Assembly: GCA_019648995.1 (NCBI GenBank)
Contig: BLXT01007668.1
Span: forward strand, 357,914-389,999
Source: Plakobranchus ocellatus
Taxonomy: Eukaryota > Mollusca > Gastropoda > Plakobranchidae
DNA length: 32,086 bases
Direction of reading: 5' to 3'
A program made the position numbers and the translations under genes. Positions 24,501 through 31,950 of the stretch are shown here, piece after piece. The notes beneath the pieces are model-generated. The model made no database searches. It was not told the origin of the DNA and saw only the letters and a list, made by a program, of their open reading frames with translations. How positions within the stretch are numbered: position 1 is the stretch's first letter; the number at the start of each line of letters is the position of its first letter.

Positions 24501-27500
24501 AAACAGATGCTGCACTAATCAATGACTTGTAAAACAAGATCTGAGATCTGAAGGTAGTTTGACACTGAAATTTTTAGCATAAAGCCAAACATATATGACA
24601 ATGAAACACTGGTTTTTGAATCAGGATTGCACCAAAAATTGAAAAAAAAACAGGTTTTTTTTTTATTGATACACAATGCATTGCTGGTCAAAACCAGTCT
24701 CTCAACAAAGGTTTTACAAAAGGAGGCTGATATTAGATGAAAATTACTAAGTCAAGGGTATTGTCACTTCAAATAGAAATGTTAAAGTTTCAGAATGACT
24801 TTTGAAAACAATGTCTTGAAGCAGTCCAAATGAGTCACAAATTAGATATTTTCAGATTAGAATATGGAATGAAATGCCATTGTCAAAGTATAAATGTAAA
24901 CAAAAAAAATCTACCATTAAGTGTATCTTTCAAAATCTTTGCATTCAAATGTGATGTTTTCAATTAAATGTTTTGAACAAAGAGGTAAAGTAAAGCTTCA
25001 GAGTCAGTTTCCAAATTTCATGACACTTTAAGCACAGTACAAAAAACTATGTCAAATTAGAAACTACCCTNNNTATGCTCGTAAAAAAAAAAAAAAGAAA
25101 CAAAAAATGCCCCTTTGGAAACAATAAAGTTTAATAAATTACATTTTCAAGAGAAAAAAAACAACTCACAGAATTAAACTGCATCTTTCGCAAAACTGTC
25201 TATACCATGACAAGCCCTTAATGTAGGTTGATATAAATAAATTTCCTTGAATAAATCATGTGGTAGCAATAAAAAATTACAAAAAATTTACTTTTTTAGC
25301 CTTCACTTCCTGTAAACATATATAATAGTATATAATCACATGAATAATAACAAAAGGATTTCAAAATGCCTTTCAACAACCTAATCGATCTCTACATTTA
25401 CTGTTGTGAACATAATTGGACACAACTCTAAAAGCAAAAAGAAAAAAAAAAAGAAAGAAAATGACACATATACATCAGGGCAATATGAGATGCACTCCCA
25501 TAAATTTGGGCATCAGTCAGATTGAAAATAATCTCTCTATGTCCCTTTTTCTTTCATTTATAAGAGACTTACATATCATGATTTCAAAAAAAGGAACATA
25601 CAGGGAGTCACATTTCTTCAATGGAAGTAGATCACCAAAACACTTGAACATTTCTTAATAAAATCTAGGTCTCTAACTTTCAACTTTTAGACCTAATTTT
25701 GAAGGGGAAAAAAAGGAGTAAATGCAGACAAAAGTCTCATGATATCAAGATTTGAAGAAAATCGCTCCTATGACATTAGTTTCACAGATGCTTGATTTTA
25801 TCATTTGCGTTTCATCTTGCACATCAAGACAACCGATAGAAATCTTGAAGAATTCTCAAAGTTTAAATGACCTTATTTAAAAAATACAAACGCACAATCT
25901 TAACTGAAATTCCATAATCAACAATGTCTTCAACAATTCTCAAACAAAACATATCCAAGATAAATGATACTCAATTCGAAATATAGAAAACAAATCAGCC
26001 AAAACAAAACATCTTACATATGAGAAATGATGTAGTGGTTATTATGATGTATAAACAGAACAAATTTGTAGCACTCATTACGATAATTTATAAGAAACAT
26101 GTAAGTTAGACAAAATCATACCTGAAATGTCACAGCGGGACAGCAAGGTAAAAATGATAATTTATACTTAATTTCCAAAACTTGCAAAAATGTGTAGGTC
26201 TGTTATCATTGAGTGCTTAATTTTTGCGTACAAAACTCTTATTTTTGTGTGTGTGTGCGCCTTTAGATGCATACGTGTAGAATTAATAGAAGAAATGATA
26301 CTTTAAAAGAACACTACTCAGAATTCATATCTGCTTGCAAATTGTACCTAAACCAAATGAAATGATGGGAATATAATTATTTATGTCTTGTAACTGAAAT
26401 ATATACATAGAAATTTGTCAGTGAAGAAAATGAAAATGAATATATAAGATAATAGGAAAGAAATATGTTTTATCAGATACCATTAATGTATTCAATATCT
26501 TTATAGAAATGGAGAGAGCTAAAGTGAGAAATAATTATATACATATATGACAACTCAAACATGTAACTTTTCACCCTACTCTAAATTGCTTTTGATCCTT
26601 AAAAAGGAAACAAATACGAACAATGCATACAACTGTTTGAATATAACAAAACAAGTCCTTAACACCAATAGAAATGAGGTACAAGTTGCAAATGACATCT
26701 TGTAAGATGTGTCTTTTATTACAGACAACTGAATCCCAATTGTAAAAACTGTGTGGCAAAATTATTTTTACCATGTTTTTTTTTTCCCCCCGATTCAATT
26801 TTTTGACGTAAGGGCTTAGATATGGGCGCTTATAGCAAAGCAAAAAAGAAAATGATAACCAAAGCTTCATAATATAAAAACTTTGACACTAGAGGAAAGT
26901 ACCCACGTCCTGTTTATTGTGGCTTTACAGGACATGACTTGCTCATTCACAGCAAAGAACAAAGAAATGGGATATTAGAAAAATACATAAATTTTGGCAA
27001 AAACAAAATGTTCTGCTAACCCATCTATAGAGGTGGATTCATTTTGGACAATTCATACTTTTAAAACTTCTTACTATGATCTTTCCAATATTGGCAAAAT
27101 GAAATAATTAAGTTAAGTATTAGCATTCAACTGTCTTTCAAATTTTTAAAGGGAAAAAAAAAAAAAAGCATTAAATGTTGAAACATCTCTTCTCATATTT
27201 TTGACATGCAGTTATACTGGTCAACCAGACACAATTTTATCCAAATCTTCAAGATAAACATCATTCTATGAAAAAACTGACTACCCACACTATGAAAACT
27301 GCCCCTAGAATAACGAGTACCCTAGCAACAGCAAAAATTGCTTTGTTTTGTTCAACAACAATGTATTTACTGTGAAAAAACTTTAAAATCTACAATTGAC
27401 AAAATTCATTTGGAGGAAAAAATTCTTATCTCTCACCTAATTCTATTGTTTTACTCCTGAAGCAATTTCGATATCTAGCTTTGACTTAAGCTCCCTTGGA

Positions 27501-29001
27501 GCACTGTCAAAAAGGAAGAATTTTCTTATAACTGCATAACCAAACAAATACGAGGTATATATTTTCAATATGGAAAAAAATCTTCCCTATCAATTCCAAT
27601 TTGCATAAAGTTAATGGTGATAAGTTGACATTATGCATTGAAAAAATGAATAACTACATTCTATACAGAACCACCGAACATTTCTATGGAAAAAACTTAA
27701 TACATAAAAAATAAGAATGCATAAAACCACTAAACAATCTTTATTTTAACCGCAGTGTTAAATAAGACTAAACTGGTGAGATATATTCTATAACTATCTT
27801 GTTTCAGAATCTGGAATACCAGCTTTAGTGTAGCACAAGGCAAACAAGCCAAATTCATAATTTGGAATCAATTTGCTTTTAATAAATCATTGCATCCTCC
27901 CATTTTTGAAGAAACTTTAATCCTAAATTCATAACACATACAGTTTTCAAAAATTCTCCCCACTGACTTGTATTGAAGTGCTTTCATAAATTTAATCAAA
28001 CAACAACAACAAAAAAAAAATATGTATATATTTCAAAAAATATTTTGCTTGAAACGAGAGATAGGGAATACTAGTCTGGGTGATGCTGCACAAGGTTTTG
28101 TGTGAAGTTTGAACAGGCTTGTGGCTGTGTATAGTTTTTCAAAAGCCGTCAAAATTACACTTAATTAAAGCAATACATCCCCTGATACACAAAACACCCA
28201 TACACAAAATGGGTATCCATCTCTTAGAAAGTAATTTTGTTAACCTGCTCTGTGTGAATAACTTTTATGATTCTAATGCTGAGCAATGTAAGTTAAGCTT
28301 CTCTTTTTGTTCACTTGTAGAAGTTTTGTGAGAAAAATCAAAGTAAAAGATCAGGACTATTCACCATGGGAAGATTCATTTAGTGTTGGGAGTTTTTTTC
28401 TTTTAATTTAATCCACAGAAAGTTTTTAGAGTCATATTAAGTTATTAACAAAACTACATATTTCTTATAAAGATAACAGGATGTTTATGTTATAATACAA
28501 TTATTTGGAAGTAAAGCTGGCATCCCTGTGTTTATTTTTAGGAATAAATAATGAAGGATACATCAGATTGATTGTTTACTCATTGTTTAAGGATTCTGAA
28601 ATAAAAGTTACAAACCAAAATGCACAAGAGCATAAAATGATCTACTTACTGAACAGGTAATGGCATCTTCCATTCATGATTTTGTTTATTTGATATGGCT
28701 CTAGTTACTGAAAATAAATGGACATTGATAAATGACTTCCTAAAATAATATCAATAAAATGAGAGGATGAACCAATTGCAAAAGATAGGGAGATGCCAAG
28801 ATGATAACATATTAACAAATTGTGGTTACCTTGAAGAAGAACCTGATCTTGTTCTTTCTCTGAGACTTTCCTTCTCTGGTGATGGAGATCTTGATGTTTC
28901 CTTGGCTAACACAGCTTCCTGGCCATTTTCTCCTAATAGAAATTTTTATTACAATTAATATTACTGCATTTCTACTTCAAAGTAATAGAATGTAAAACCC
29001 C

Positions 29002-29088
<87 letters not shown>

Positions 29089-31831
29089 TATATACACACA
29101 CACCAAAAAATTAAAGAAAAGGGTTTGATCCACATGTGTTACTCTTACATATAAAAATTTTCTCGTGGACAAAAAAGTAAAACAGAAAAAGGCATGCTGG
29201 CTGTTTCAGATTGCTGAAACCATATATACTGCTACTTGGAAACTGTTTACTGTTTATCCTGTACACTTTTGTATTACTATATACCCCTAGCAACTCACCA
29301 AACTGCTATGTTTTACATGGCAATAGACCAAGTTAATGATTATCTCAATCTAATTTTTTTTCTGCTTGTATAAGAGTTGTATGTCCTTGAAACCAACCAT
29401 TAAGTTAAAAATTTCAAATCACAAAAGAAAATGTTTTTGTTTTAAATAAGTTCTCTATTGAATAGGATTAATACACTATATATGTTGTACAATTTTTTTT
29501 TTTTACATGTTCTTTTTCTTCTCAATTTAAGTCCTAAACAACTAAGAAACACAGATTTTTGTAATTTATTTAATAAGAGGAAATGTCTACAAAGGATACT
29601 CTTGGGAAAAGAATCTTAAATCGAGACATTTTAAAACTATTGTTTTGTTGGTGTTTTTTTTTTGGAACAAACAAAAAACCAACACTGATGGTAACCCATA
29701 GGGGGAAAATTTGCATGCTTTGTATTACACTATAAACAGTTTCTTGAATGGAGCCACTAGATTTATGATAATCAGATGGGAAGCAAAAGAAAGCATTCCT
29801 GGAAAAATATAAAATAGTTCTGGAAACAGAAATATTTTTTTAAGAATACACGATCAAATATCTTAAAATAAAAATCAGCAAAGTTTTCAGGACAAAAAGA
29901 AAAGAGAAATTAGAGCAAAAGCAACGAAGAGAAAGCGGGAATGTGATCAAAATGGAGTGAGCTAAAGGAACTATGTTGGGACAAAAACACCAAGAACTTT
30001 ATTACAACAATTGACTTTTAAATTTTGGCAGAATCCAGGGTAACAGACCATAATTCCTTTAACCATTCAACTAAAACCTGCGAAGGGAGAGGAAATTTAA
30101 GAAAAGAGAATGTATAGAGAAAGAAAGAAAGAAAAAGGGACAAGCTAGATGAGAGAGACTTTCATTAGTTCTATGTCCTACCTGTGCCTTGTTTTATCAC
30201 ATAATTTAATTAAAAACACAATAATCTATAATATACTTATTTACTTTGAGGAATCCTCAACTTTTTTCACTTGAAGCATGGTTTTATGCANNTTTTTTTT
30301 TTTTTTTTTTTTTTTTTTTTATTAAGGGACACCAGCCAAATAAAAAAAAAAAAAATTGATAGGCCTAATCCTCATAAACTATATTCAGAGTTTTAAGTAA
30401 AAAGTTTAAAAAACCTTGGTTTTTGACTTATTTGAATAGCCTATCCACAAGAAAGTAAACTCAGGTTTTCAGGCCTTTGGCTAATGCAAGGAAGTGCCAA
30501 TGGTAGGAAAAAAATCTTCGCTATGACTACTGAATGTGCAAACATGAAAAGTAATAGTTTGATGAAAGCTAGACTACTAACTGATTTGTCATCTCACAGC
30601 ATAGCCATTTAATGATGTGAAAGTAAAACACAATTTCTTGAGATAACATGCGTCTTATTTCTAAATTACTAAATTGGATAAGACCAACTAAACTCAGCCA
30701 TCATTCTTCATGATGTTGATCTGATGTGATCATTTTTTTTTCAAAAAATTTTAAAAAGATAGCTGTCTTCTAGGACAAAATTTGTTGATACTTGGCCTTC
30801 ATTTCATTATTAGTATTGGAATATCACTATGTATGCATAATCCGCTGTCGTAGATCTAATATCTTTGTCGATATTGATCTAGATGAGTAGATCTAGGCCT
30901 AAGCCTTTAATCTAGATCTAGATCCAGATATTTGGATTATATCTTGTCTTTTATCTTCCAGATTATGAAGAAACCAAAAATTACGAAAACAATAAAATTG
31001 CATCCAAATCAATTTGAATTTGGGCCGTATCAAATCTTGTGCTCGATCGAGAATATAATCTAGATCTAGATCTAGAATAGATCCAAACCTTGAAATTGAA
31101 GATGAGTACACCGCGCCGTGTTGACACAAAAACAAAGAGCATGCTTTGAAAATCGAAATGTAAAAGACCCTTGCGCTACAAATGATGTGTCTTGCCAATT
31201 GACATGTGATAAGCACATTCCAAATTCTCTGTTTAATTCACAAAATGAATACCATCCTTTTCCTTTCACTTACCTTTAGACGCGTTTCTACTACTTTTGC
31301 GGGCCGGTCTTGGCATTTTCGCCTCGTCTGTCGCAGGTGCGTTGCTGCTATCGTCCTTGAACTTCTTAGGTGATGTCATTTCCGGGTCGACAGAGGGTTT
31401 GCTGTGATCTTGGAGCGCAGTTGTTTCGTCCGCGGATGATTCGTCCGCAGATTTCCTTTTCCGCTCCTCTGCAATTGCGATAATTATGTAGGTATTGAAG
31501 TTCCAAACTGTGAATGTTTTTTTTTTTTCTGTTATAGAGAGTTTTAAATGTTTGGATGGAGCGACAGAAATTCCTGGAACGATTTTCCGCTTTTTTCTAA
31601 TAACCCAGCTGCTACTGTGCTACCACCACCACCACTCTTTGTGTTGTTAGTACGATACTAACGCTATTGCCCCTATCCAGCTAAAATTTTACATACAAGC
31701 TTTAGAAAATAATTACGGTACATTAGATGGAGCTAACACTGTACTTCAGAAGAATCACAAGATACAGTAAAATGTATACATTTACCTTCGAAACATAAAA
31801 CTACACAGTGATCAGGTTTTGCCCGACCCAT
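3387..31831 (-). CDS. ACIN1: Acinus orthologue (ASAP complex scaffold), 18 coding exons
   Basis: Spliced model, in coding order: 31786-31831, 31274-31468, 28830-28932, 18653-19934, 17181-17245, 16458-16491, 14347-14440, 13083-13270, 12240-12368, 11719-11895, 11027-11186, 10519-10766, 10237-10344, 9710-9990, 8209-8333, 7458-7561, 5491-5583, 3387-3572. The sum is 3618 nt, one open frame of 1205 aa plus stop, with all introns GT-AG. Visible domains: AT-hook/RGG block at about 126-146, SR-rich and acidic disordered region to about 600, RKW motif near 641-643, RRM at about 863-940, RSB motif at about 1085-1110, and RS/RE tail to 1205. The RRM and RSB motif are close to vertebrate ACIN1 (LVRPFTL.QLKELL and [19 protein letters not shown]), which makes the family assignment secure. 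In known animals Acinus holds RNPS1 and SAP18 together in the nucleus, works with the exon-junction complex in splicing, and is cut by caspases in apoptosis. Human Acinus-L is about 1340 aa and has an N-terminal SAP domain that is not seen here. Exon 1 is the least certain part. Confidence 0.93.
3573..5490 (-). other. Intron 17 of ACIN1
   Basis: A GT-AG intron of 1918 nt, A+T-rich. I saw no exon-like open stretch, RNA gene or repeat family in it. Confidence 0.75.
5491..5583 (-). CDS. ACIN1: ACIN1 exon 17, coiled-coil-like E/K/R segment
   Basis: This 93-nt exon (31 codons, phase 0 at both ends) lies between ctagtcccag| and AAGAGA|gtaagt. It encodes [20 protein letters not shown] followed by [11 protein letters not shown] (residues 1114-1144), matching the human Arg/Glu/Lys-rich tail in kind. 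It probably forms a long charged helix. Residues like the human QIVQKEAER that directly follow the RSB motif are missing, so a small exon could be missed in the long intron before it. Confidence 0.9.
5584..7457 (-). other. Intron 16 of ACIN1
   Basis: A GT-AG intron of 1874 nt. Most of it is unremarkable A+T-rich sequence. It contains one exon-like open stretch at 6894-7001, given separately. Confidence 0.7.
6894..7001 (-). other. Possible 108-nt cassette exon in intron 16
   Basis: The stretch between ctaatccag| and TTGCAG|gttaat is open for 36 codons, is a multiple of three, and is phase 0 at both ends like the exons on either side. It encodes [20 protein letters not shown] followed by [16 protein letters not shown]. 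This reads like real protein, but hydrophobic and unlike Acinus. The polypyrimidine tract before the acceptor is poor. It could be an alternative exon, the remnant of another gene, or chance. Confidence 0.25.
7458..7561 (-). CDS. ACIN1: ACIN1 exon 16, RNPS1/SAP18-binding (RSB) motif
   Basis: This 104-nt exon lies between tccatttag| and GAACAG|gtaatt (residues 1080-1113). It contains [18 protein letters not shown] and then [13 protein letters not shown]. Human ACIN1 has [26 protein letters not shown] split over the same place, a near-perfect match. This motif is known to bind the SAP18 ubiquitin-like fold together with the RNPS1 RRM to form the ASAP complex, so complex assembly is probably conserved. 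It is the strongest diagnostic segment in the window. Confidence 0.98.
7562..8208 (-). other. Intron 15 of ACIN1
   Basis: A GT-AG intron of 647 nt, A+T-rich with A tracts. Nothing else was recognised. Confidence 0.8.
8209..8333 (-). CDS. ACIN1: ACIN1 exon 15, RS/Lys-rich
   Basis: This 125-nt exon lies between tgtttctcag| and CAGAAAG|gtagtg (residues 1038-1078). It encodes [20 protein letters not shown] followed by a Lys-rich run ending [11 protein letters not shown]. The human counterpart is [21 protein letters not shown]. It leads straight into the RSB motif. Confidence 0.95.
8773..9320. mobile_element. MITE-like element with CATTTACAC inverted ends
   Basis: The left end reads AAAAGCCATTTACACTAC and the right end GTAGGTGTAAATGCCACT, which are imperfect inverted copies about 545 bp apart. 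The CATTTACAC core recurs inside near 8879 and 9231. A 20-bp perfect palindrome TCTGCCTGATATCAGGCAGA sits at 8799-8818, and a related TGATATCAGG lies near 8894. There is no transposase. It looks like a non-autonomous DNA transposon, possibly rearranged or nested; the target-site duplication is not clear. Confidence 0.45.
9375..9570. mobile_element. Short MITE-like element with 19-bp inverted ends
   Basis: The left end TGCTGCCAATACTGCCTAA (9375-9393) and right end TTAGGCAATATTGGCAGCA (9552-9570) are inverted copies with one mismatch. About 160 bp of A+T-rich DNA without coding potential lies between. Size and structure fit a MITE. A target-site duplication could not be confirmed. Confidence 0.5.
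9710..9990 (-). CDS. ACIN1: ACIN1 exon 14, charged post-RRM linker
   Basis: This 281-nt exon lies between atcttacttag| and TCAAG|gtgaaat (residues 944-1036). It starts [20 protein letters not shown], continues Arg/Glu/Pro-rich, and ends [13 protein letters not shown]. Human ACIN1 has a Pro/Arg/Glu-rich stretch ending SEREWDRDKVREGP at the same point. The human caspase-3 site DELD, just after the RRM, is not present. The plus strand here is also open, but that is a shadow. Confidence 0.95.
10237..10344 (-). CDS. ACIN1: ACIN1 exon 13, RRM second half
   Basis: This 108-nt exon (36 codons, phase 0 at both ends) lies between cttgcccaacag| and GAGGAT|gtaagt (residues 908-943). It encodes [16 protein letters not shown], then [14 protein letters not shown], which are helix 2 and beta-4 of the RRM. 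The match is human EEAVATRTALHG followed by WPQSNPKFLCADYA. Skipping it would keep the frame but remove half of the RRM. Confidence 0.97.
10519..10766 (-). CDS. ACIN1: ACIN1 exon 12, RRM first half
   Basis: This 248-nt exon has acceptor caactgacag| and donor GCCACG|gtaaat (residues 826-907). After a linker it holds the first half of the RNA-recognition motif: [14 protein letters not shown] is beta-1 with RNP2, [10 protein letters not shown] is helix 1, and [14 protein letters not shown] is the beta-2/beta-3 (RNP1) region. Human ACIN1 reads VLHISNLVRPFTLGQLKELL and FWIDKIKSHCFVTY at the same places. As in human Acinus, the RNP1 is atypical and lacks the usual aromatic pair. Confidence 0.97.
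11027..11186 (-). CDS. ACIN1: ACIN1 exon 11, Lys-rich linker
   Basis: This 160-nt exon lies between tcaccccaaag| and GCTAAAG|gtaagt (residues 772-824). It is very Lys-rich ([20 protein letters not shown]), then [20 protein letters not shown]. Such a basic run is a plausible nuclear-localisation sequence. It leaves one base that forms a Glu codon with exon 12. Confidence 0.88.
11187..11718 (-). other. Intron 10 of ACIN1
   Basis: A GT-AG intron of 532 nt; nothing beyond A+T-rich sequence was seen. Confidence 0.8.
11719..11895 (-). CDS. ACIN1: ACIN1 exon 10, acidic linker
   Basis: This 177-nt exon (59 codons, phase 0 at both ends) lies between gtatcaccag| and AAAAAG|gttagc. It encodes [20 protein letters not shown] and continues Asp/Glu-rich to [10 protein letters not shown] (residues 713-771). 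It matches in position and composition the Glu-rich linker of human ACIN1 before the RRM. No domain is seen; it could be skipped in frame. Confidence 0.88.
11896..12239 (-). other. Intron 9 of ACIN1
   Basis: A GT-AG intron of 344 nt. It contains a degenerate direct duplication: GTGGATTATAA-TAGGCTAAAAAA followed by an A-rich tail occurs near 11914 and again near 11997, about 83 bp apart. Confidence 0.75.
12240..12368 (-). CDS. ACIN1: ACIN1 exon 9
   Basis: This 129-nt exon (43 codons, phase 0 at both ends) lies between gttcctatcag| and ATCCAG|gtattt. It begins [10 protein letters not shown] and ends VKRTVIQ. These match human SLIPDIKPL and CRTVTQ, which flank an acidic stretch, so residues 670-712 continue the conserved block started in exon 8. 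Because its length is a multiple of three, skipping it would keep the frame. Confidence 0.92.
12369..13082 (-). other. Intron 8 of ACIN1
   Basis: A GT-AG intron of 714 nt; no exon, RNA or repeat was recognised. Confidence 0.8.
13083..13270 (-). CDS. ACIN1: ACIN1 exon 8, conserved RKW segment
   Basis: This 188-nt exon has acceptor gctttcag| and donor CTAAAG|gtaaat (residues 608-669). It contains KKRKWGSK and then [14 protein letters not shown]. Human ACIN1 has RKRRWGAS followed by KKPSISITTESLK, so this is the first clearly conserved block ahead of the RRM. The basic run ending in Trp looks like a UHM-ligand motif (ULM), as in SF1 and SF3B1, which would let Acinus contact U2AF-homology-motif splicing factors. 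The homology is seen; the binding role is inferred. Confidence 0.92.
13271..14346 (-). other. Intron 7 of ACIN1
   Basis: A GT-AG intron of 1076 nt. It holds a G homopolymer of about 11 nt near 13437-13447 followed by a short TA-rich tract. Otherwise nothing was recognised. Confidence 0.75.
14347..14440 (-). CDS. ACIN1: ACIN1 exon 7
   Basis: This 94-nt exon lies between gttatagcag| and GAAAAAG|gtacca. It encodes [16 protein letters not shown] followed by [15 protein letters not shown] (residues 576-606), an acidic linker. The donor is weak (gtacca). Reading through it would add about 20 residues and then stop, so a short truncated product is possible. Normal joining to exon 8 restores GAA (Glu). 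Confidence 0.78.
14892..15137 (-). other. Minus-strand open stretch of unknown nature
   Basis: This is an 81-codon open frame, with no ATG at its upstream end, ending in TGA. It includes [20 protein letters not shown] and then [16 protein letters not shown], a helix-like, protein-like composition. A related 15-nt stretch (ATGGA(C/T)TCACATCTT) also occurs near 15650. It could be the last exon of a nested gene with 15688-15979, but the reading phases do not join cleanly with the acceptors I can see. Confidence 0.2.
15688..15979 (-). other. Possible 292-nt alternative exon or nested-gene exon
   Basis: This is open for 97 codons between gacacctag| and ACACAGCAG|gtaaag, a strong donor. It enters needing two bases and leaves in phase 0, exactly like the 34-nt exon 6, so it could replace that exon without breaking the frame. 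The peptide ([15 protein letters not shown] at the start, [15 protein letters not shown] near the end) is Cys/His/Phe-containing and unlike Acinus linker. It is richer in G+C than the surrounding intron. I do not recognise the family; it may be a nested gene or a pseudogene remnant. Confidence 0.3.
16458..16491 (-). CDS. ACIN1: ACIN1 exon 6 (34-nt micro-exon)
   Basis: This very short exon lies between ctccccag| and GAAAAG|gtgaaat. It encodes the last base of an Arg codon and then [11 protein letters not shown] (residues 565-575). Without it, exon 5 (ending in two extra bases) cannot join exon 7 (starting in phase 0), so it, or something with the same phase, is needed. A frame-equivalent open stretch lies at 15688-15979. 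Confidence 0.65.
16492..17180 (-). other. Intron 5 of ACIN1
   Basis: A GT-AG intron of 689 nt. A C homopolymer of about 11 nt lies near 16537-16547; nothing else was recognised. Confidence 0.75.
17181..17245 (-). CDS. ACIN1: ACIN1 exon 5
   Basis: This 65-nt exon lies between gactttctcag| and AAAAAG|gtgattg and encodes [20 protein letters not shown] plus K (residues 543-563). It enters in phase 0 after exon 4 and leaves with two bases (AG). It is low-complexity Ser/Thr/Pro-rich linker with no domain. Support is splice sites, phase and composition. Confidence 0.75.
17246..18652 (-). other. Intron 4 of ACIN1
   Basis: A GT-AG intron of 1407 nt. It holds two minus-strand open stretches of 70-71 codons, 17716-17931 ([20 protein letters not shown]) and 18081-18293 ([17 protein letters not shown]). 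They look somewhat protein-like but cannot be tied to any family, and no convincing splice sites delimit them. They may be decayed coding DNA. Confidence 0.6.
18653..19934 (-). CDS. ACIN1: ACIN1 exon 4, large disordered SR/acidic exon
   Basis: This 1282-nt exon, 427 codons with no stop, runs from acceptor aatttcag|C to donor ACCAAG|gtgatg (residues 116-542). It opens with a Gly/Arg block containing [12 protein letters not shown], an AT-hook-like core followed by RGG-type repeats. Then come [14 protein letters not shown] RS runs, a long Glu/Lys/Ser-rich acidic stretch, and near the end a run of nine Ser followed by [18 protein letters not shown]. Human ACIN1 has a similar poly-Ser/RS block at the corresponding place. 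No folded domain is visible. The open frame also runs a little into the intron (to 18605), but the donor and phase favour splicing. Confidence 0.93.
19935..28829 (-). other. Intron 3 of ACIN1 (8.9 kb)
   Basis: The largest GT-AG intron, 8895 nt, uniformly A+T-rich with many homopolymers and a three-base assembly gap at 25071-25073. Apart from the hairpin at 20501-20578 I saw no exon, transposase remnant or RNA gene. Short open frames here look random. Confidence 0.7.
20501..20578. ncRNA. Long imperfect hairpin, miRNA-precursor-like
   Basis: Two 32-nt arms (20501-20532 and 20547-20578) pair over their whole length around a 14-nt A/T-rich loop. I count 27 Watson-Crick pairs, one G-U pair, one single mismatch and one 3-nt internal mismatch. 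Size, loop and mismatch pattern fit a pre-miRNA in an intron on either strand. A foldback transposon remnant is the alternative. No known miRNA was recognised. Confidence 0.35.
28830..28932 (-). CDS. ACIN1: ACIN1 exon 3
   Basis: This 103-nt exon has acceptor tttctattag| and donor TTCAAG|gtaacc. It encodes [18 protein letters not shown], a short charged stretch, then RTRSGSSS (about residues 82-114). The Ser-Pro and Arg-Ser pairs are typical SR-type phosphorylation targets, which is an inference from the family. The phases match exon 2 (G+GA gives Gly) and exon 4 (AG+C gives Ser). Confidence 0.8.
29006..29103. repeat. (AT)n/(CA)n compound microsatellite
   Basis: About 38 AT dinucleotides, followed by a short CA/TA-mixed part ending in CACACACACC. 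It lies just upstream of ACIN1 exon 3, inside intron 2. Confidence 0.95.
30291..30320. repeat. Assembly gap followed by poly(T)
   Basis: Two N bases are followed by about 28 T. The homopolymer probably broke the assembly here, so local length is unreliable. Confidence 0.9.
30850..31085. repeat. GATCTA-rich cluster
   Basis: The hexamer GATCTA/TAGATC recurs many times in about 235 bp (30851, 30877, 30890, 30911, 31056 and others), including the run AATCTAGATCTAGATCTAGA at 31055-31074. The motif is nearly self-complementary, so the blocks can fold on each other. It looks like a dispersed simple repeat. Confidence 0.7.
31274..31468 (-). CDS. ACIN1: ACIN1 exon 2
   Basis: This 195-nt exon lies between acceptor caattgcag| and donor AAAG|gtaagtg, entering in phase 1 and leaving in phase 1. 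It encodes a hydrophilic stretch, about residues 17-80, with [15 protein letters not shown] near the start and [14 protein letters not shown] at the end. It has no recognised domain and is probably disordered. It is more G+C- and CpG-rich than the surrounding DNA, as expected for a 5' exon. The strong donor and open frame support it, although the sequence is too diverged to match a specific human exon. Confidence 0.75.
31469..31785 (-). other. Intron 1 of ACIN1
   Basis: A proposed GT-AG intron of 317 nt with a T tract near 31519-31530 and a short (CCA)n run near 31621. It stands or falls with exon 1. Confidence 0.45.
31786..31831 (-). CDS. ACIN1: ACIN1 exon 1 (candidate start exon)
   Basis: This 46-nt piece encodes [15 protein letters not shown] plus one base. 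It ends at GAAG|gtaaatg, and its phase joins correctly to exon 2. The ATG has A at -3 and G at +4. The same frame has a TAA 11 codons upstream (31862-31864), so this is the first possible Met of the frame. The residues do not match the vertebrate Acinus N terminus. The DHCVVLC pattern resembles the start of a THAP zinc finger, but no such domain continues. The true start could instead lie on a SAP-coding exon beyond the window. Confidence 0.45.
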
Positions 31832-31950
31832 TCTATTGGTAGGCCTTGCGAGCAAAAAATCTTATAGGCTAAGCTGCTATATTCCAGGCCACAGTGTTCA
31901 CAGCGAACTGGAATTCGAAGCAGCCACAGAAAGCTTCTTGCGGATTTCAT
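31801..31950 (-). other. Upstream ORF overlapping the ACIN1 start
   Basis: An ATG at 31948-31950 opens a 49-codon frame that ends at TAG (31801-31803), past the proposed ACIN1 ATG and in another frame. The peptide includes VRCEHCGLEYSS and has a CxxC pair, but I recognise no domain. If the transcript starts upstream of 31950, this overlapping uORF would be expected to dampen translation. Otherwise it is chance open sequence. Confidence 0.3.

Larger units (their letters stand above)
28933..31273 (-). other. Intron 2 of ACIN1
   Basis: A GT-AG intron of 2341 nt. It contains a long AT microsatellite, a two-base gap at 30291-30292 followed by a T tract, and a GATCTA-rich cluster. No coding stretch is credible; the open frame around 28972-29172 is the microsatellite read through. 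Confidence 0.75.

Noticed and set aside
26571-26870. 99-codon minus-strand frame in intron 3
   Set aside because: It is Cys/Phe/Tyr/Lys-rich as expected from random A+T-rich DNA, with no motif or splice-site support.
28972-29172. Minus-strand frame with a long Tyr-Ile repeat
   Set aside because: It is only the AT microsatellite read as codons.
30899-31216. 105-codon minus-strand frame with DLDLD and SRSR
   Set aside because: These residues come from the GATCTA repeat. There are no splice sites in phase, and it lies within intron 2.
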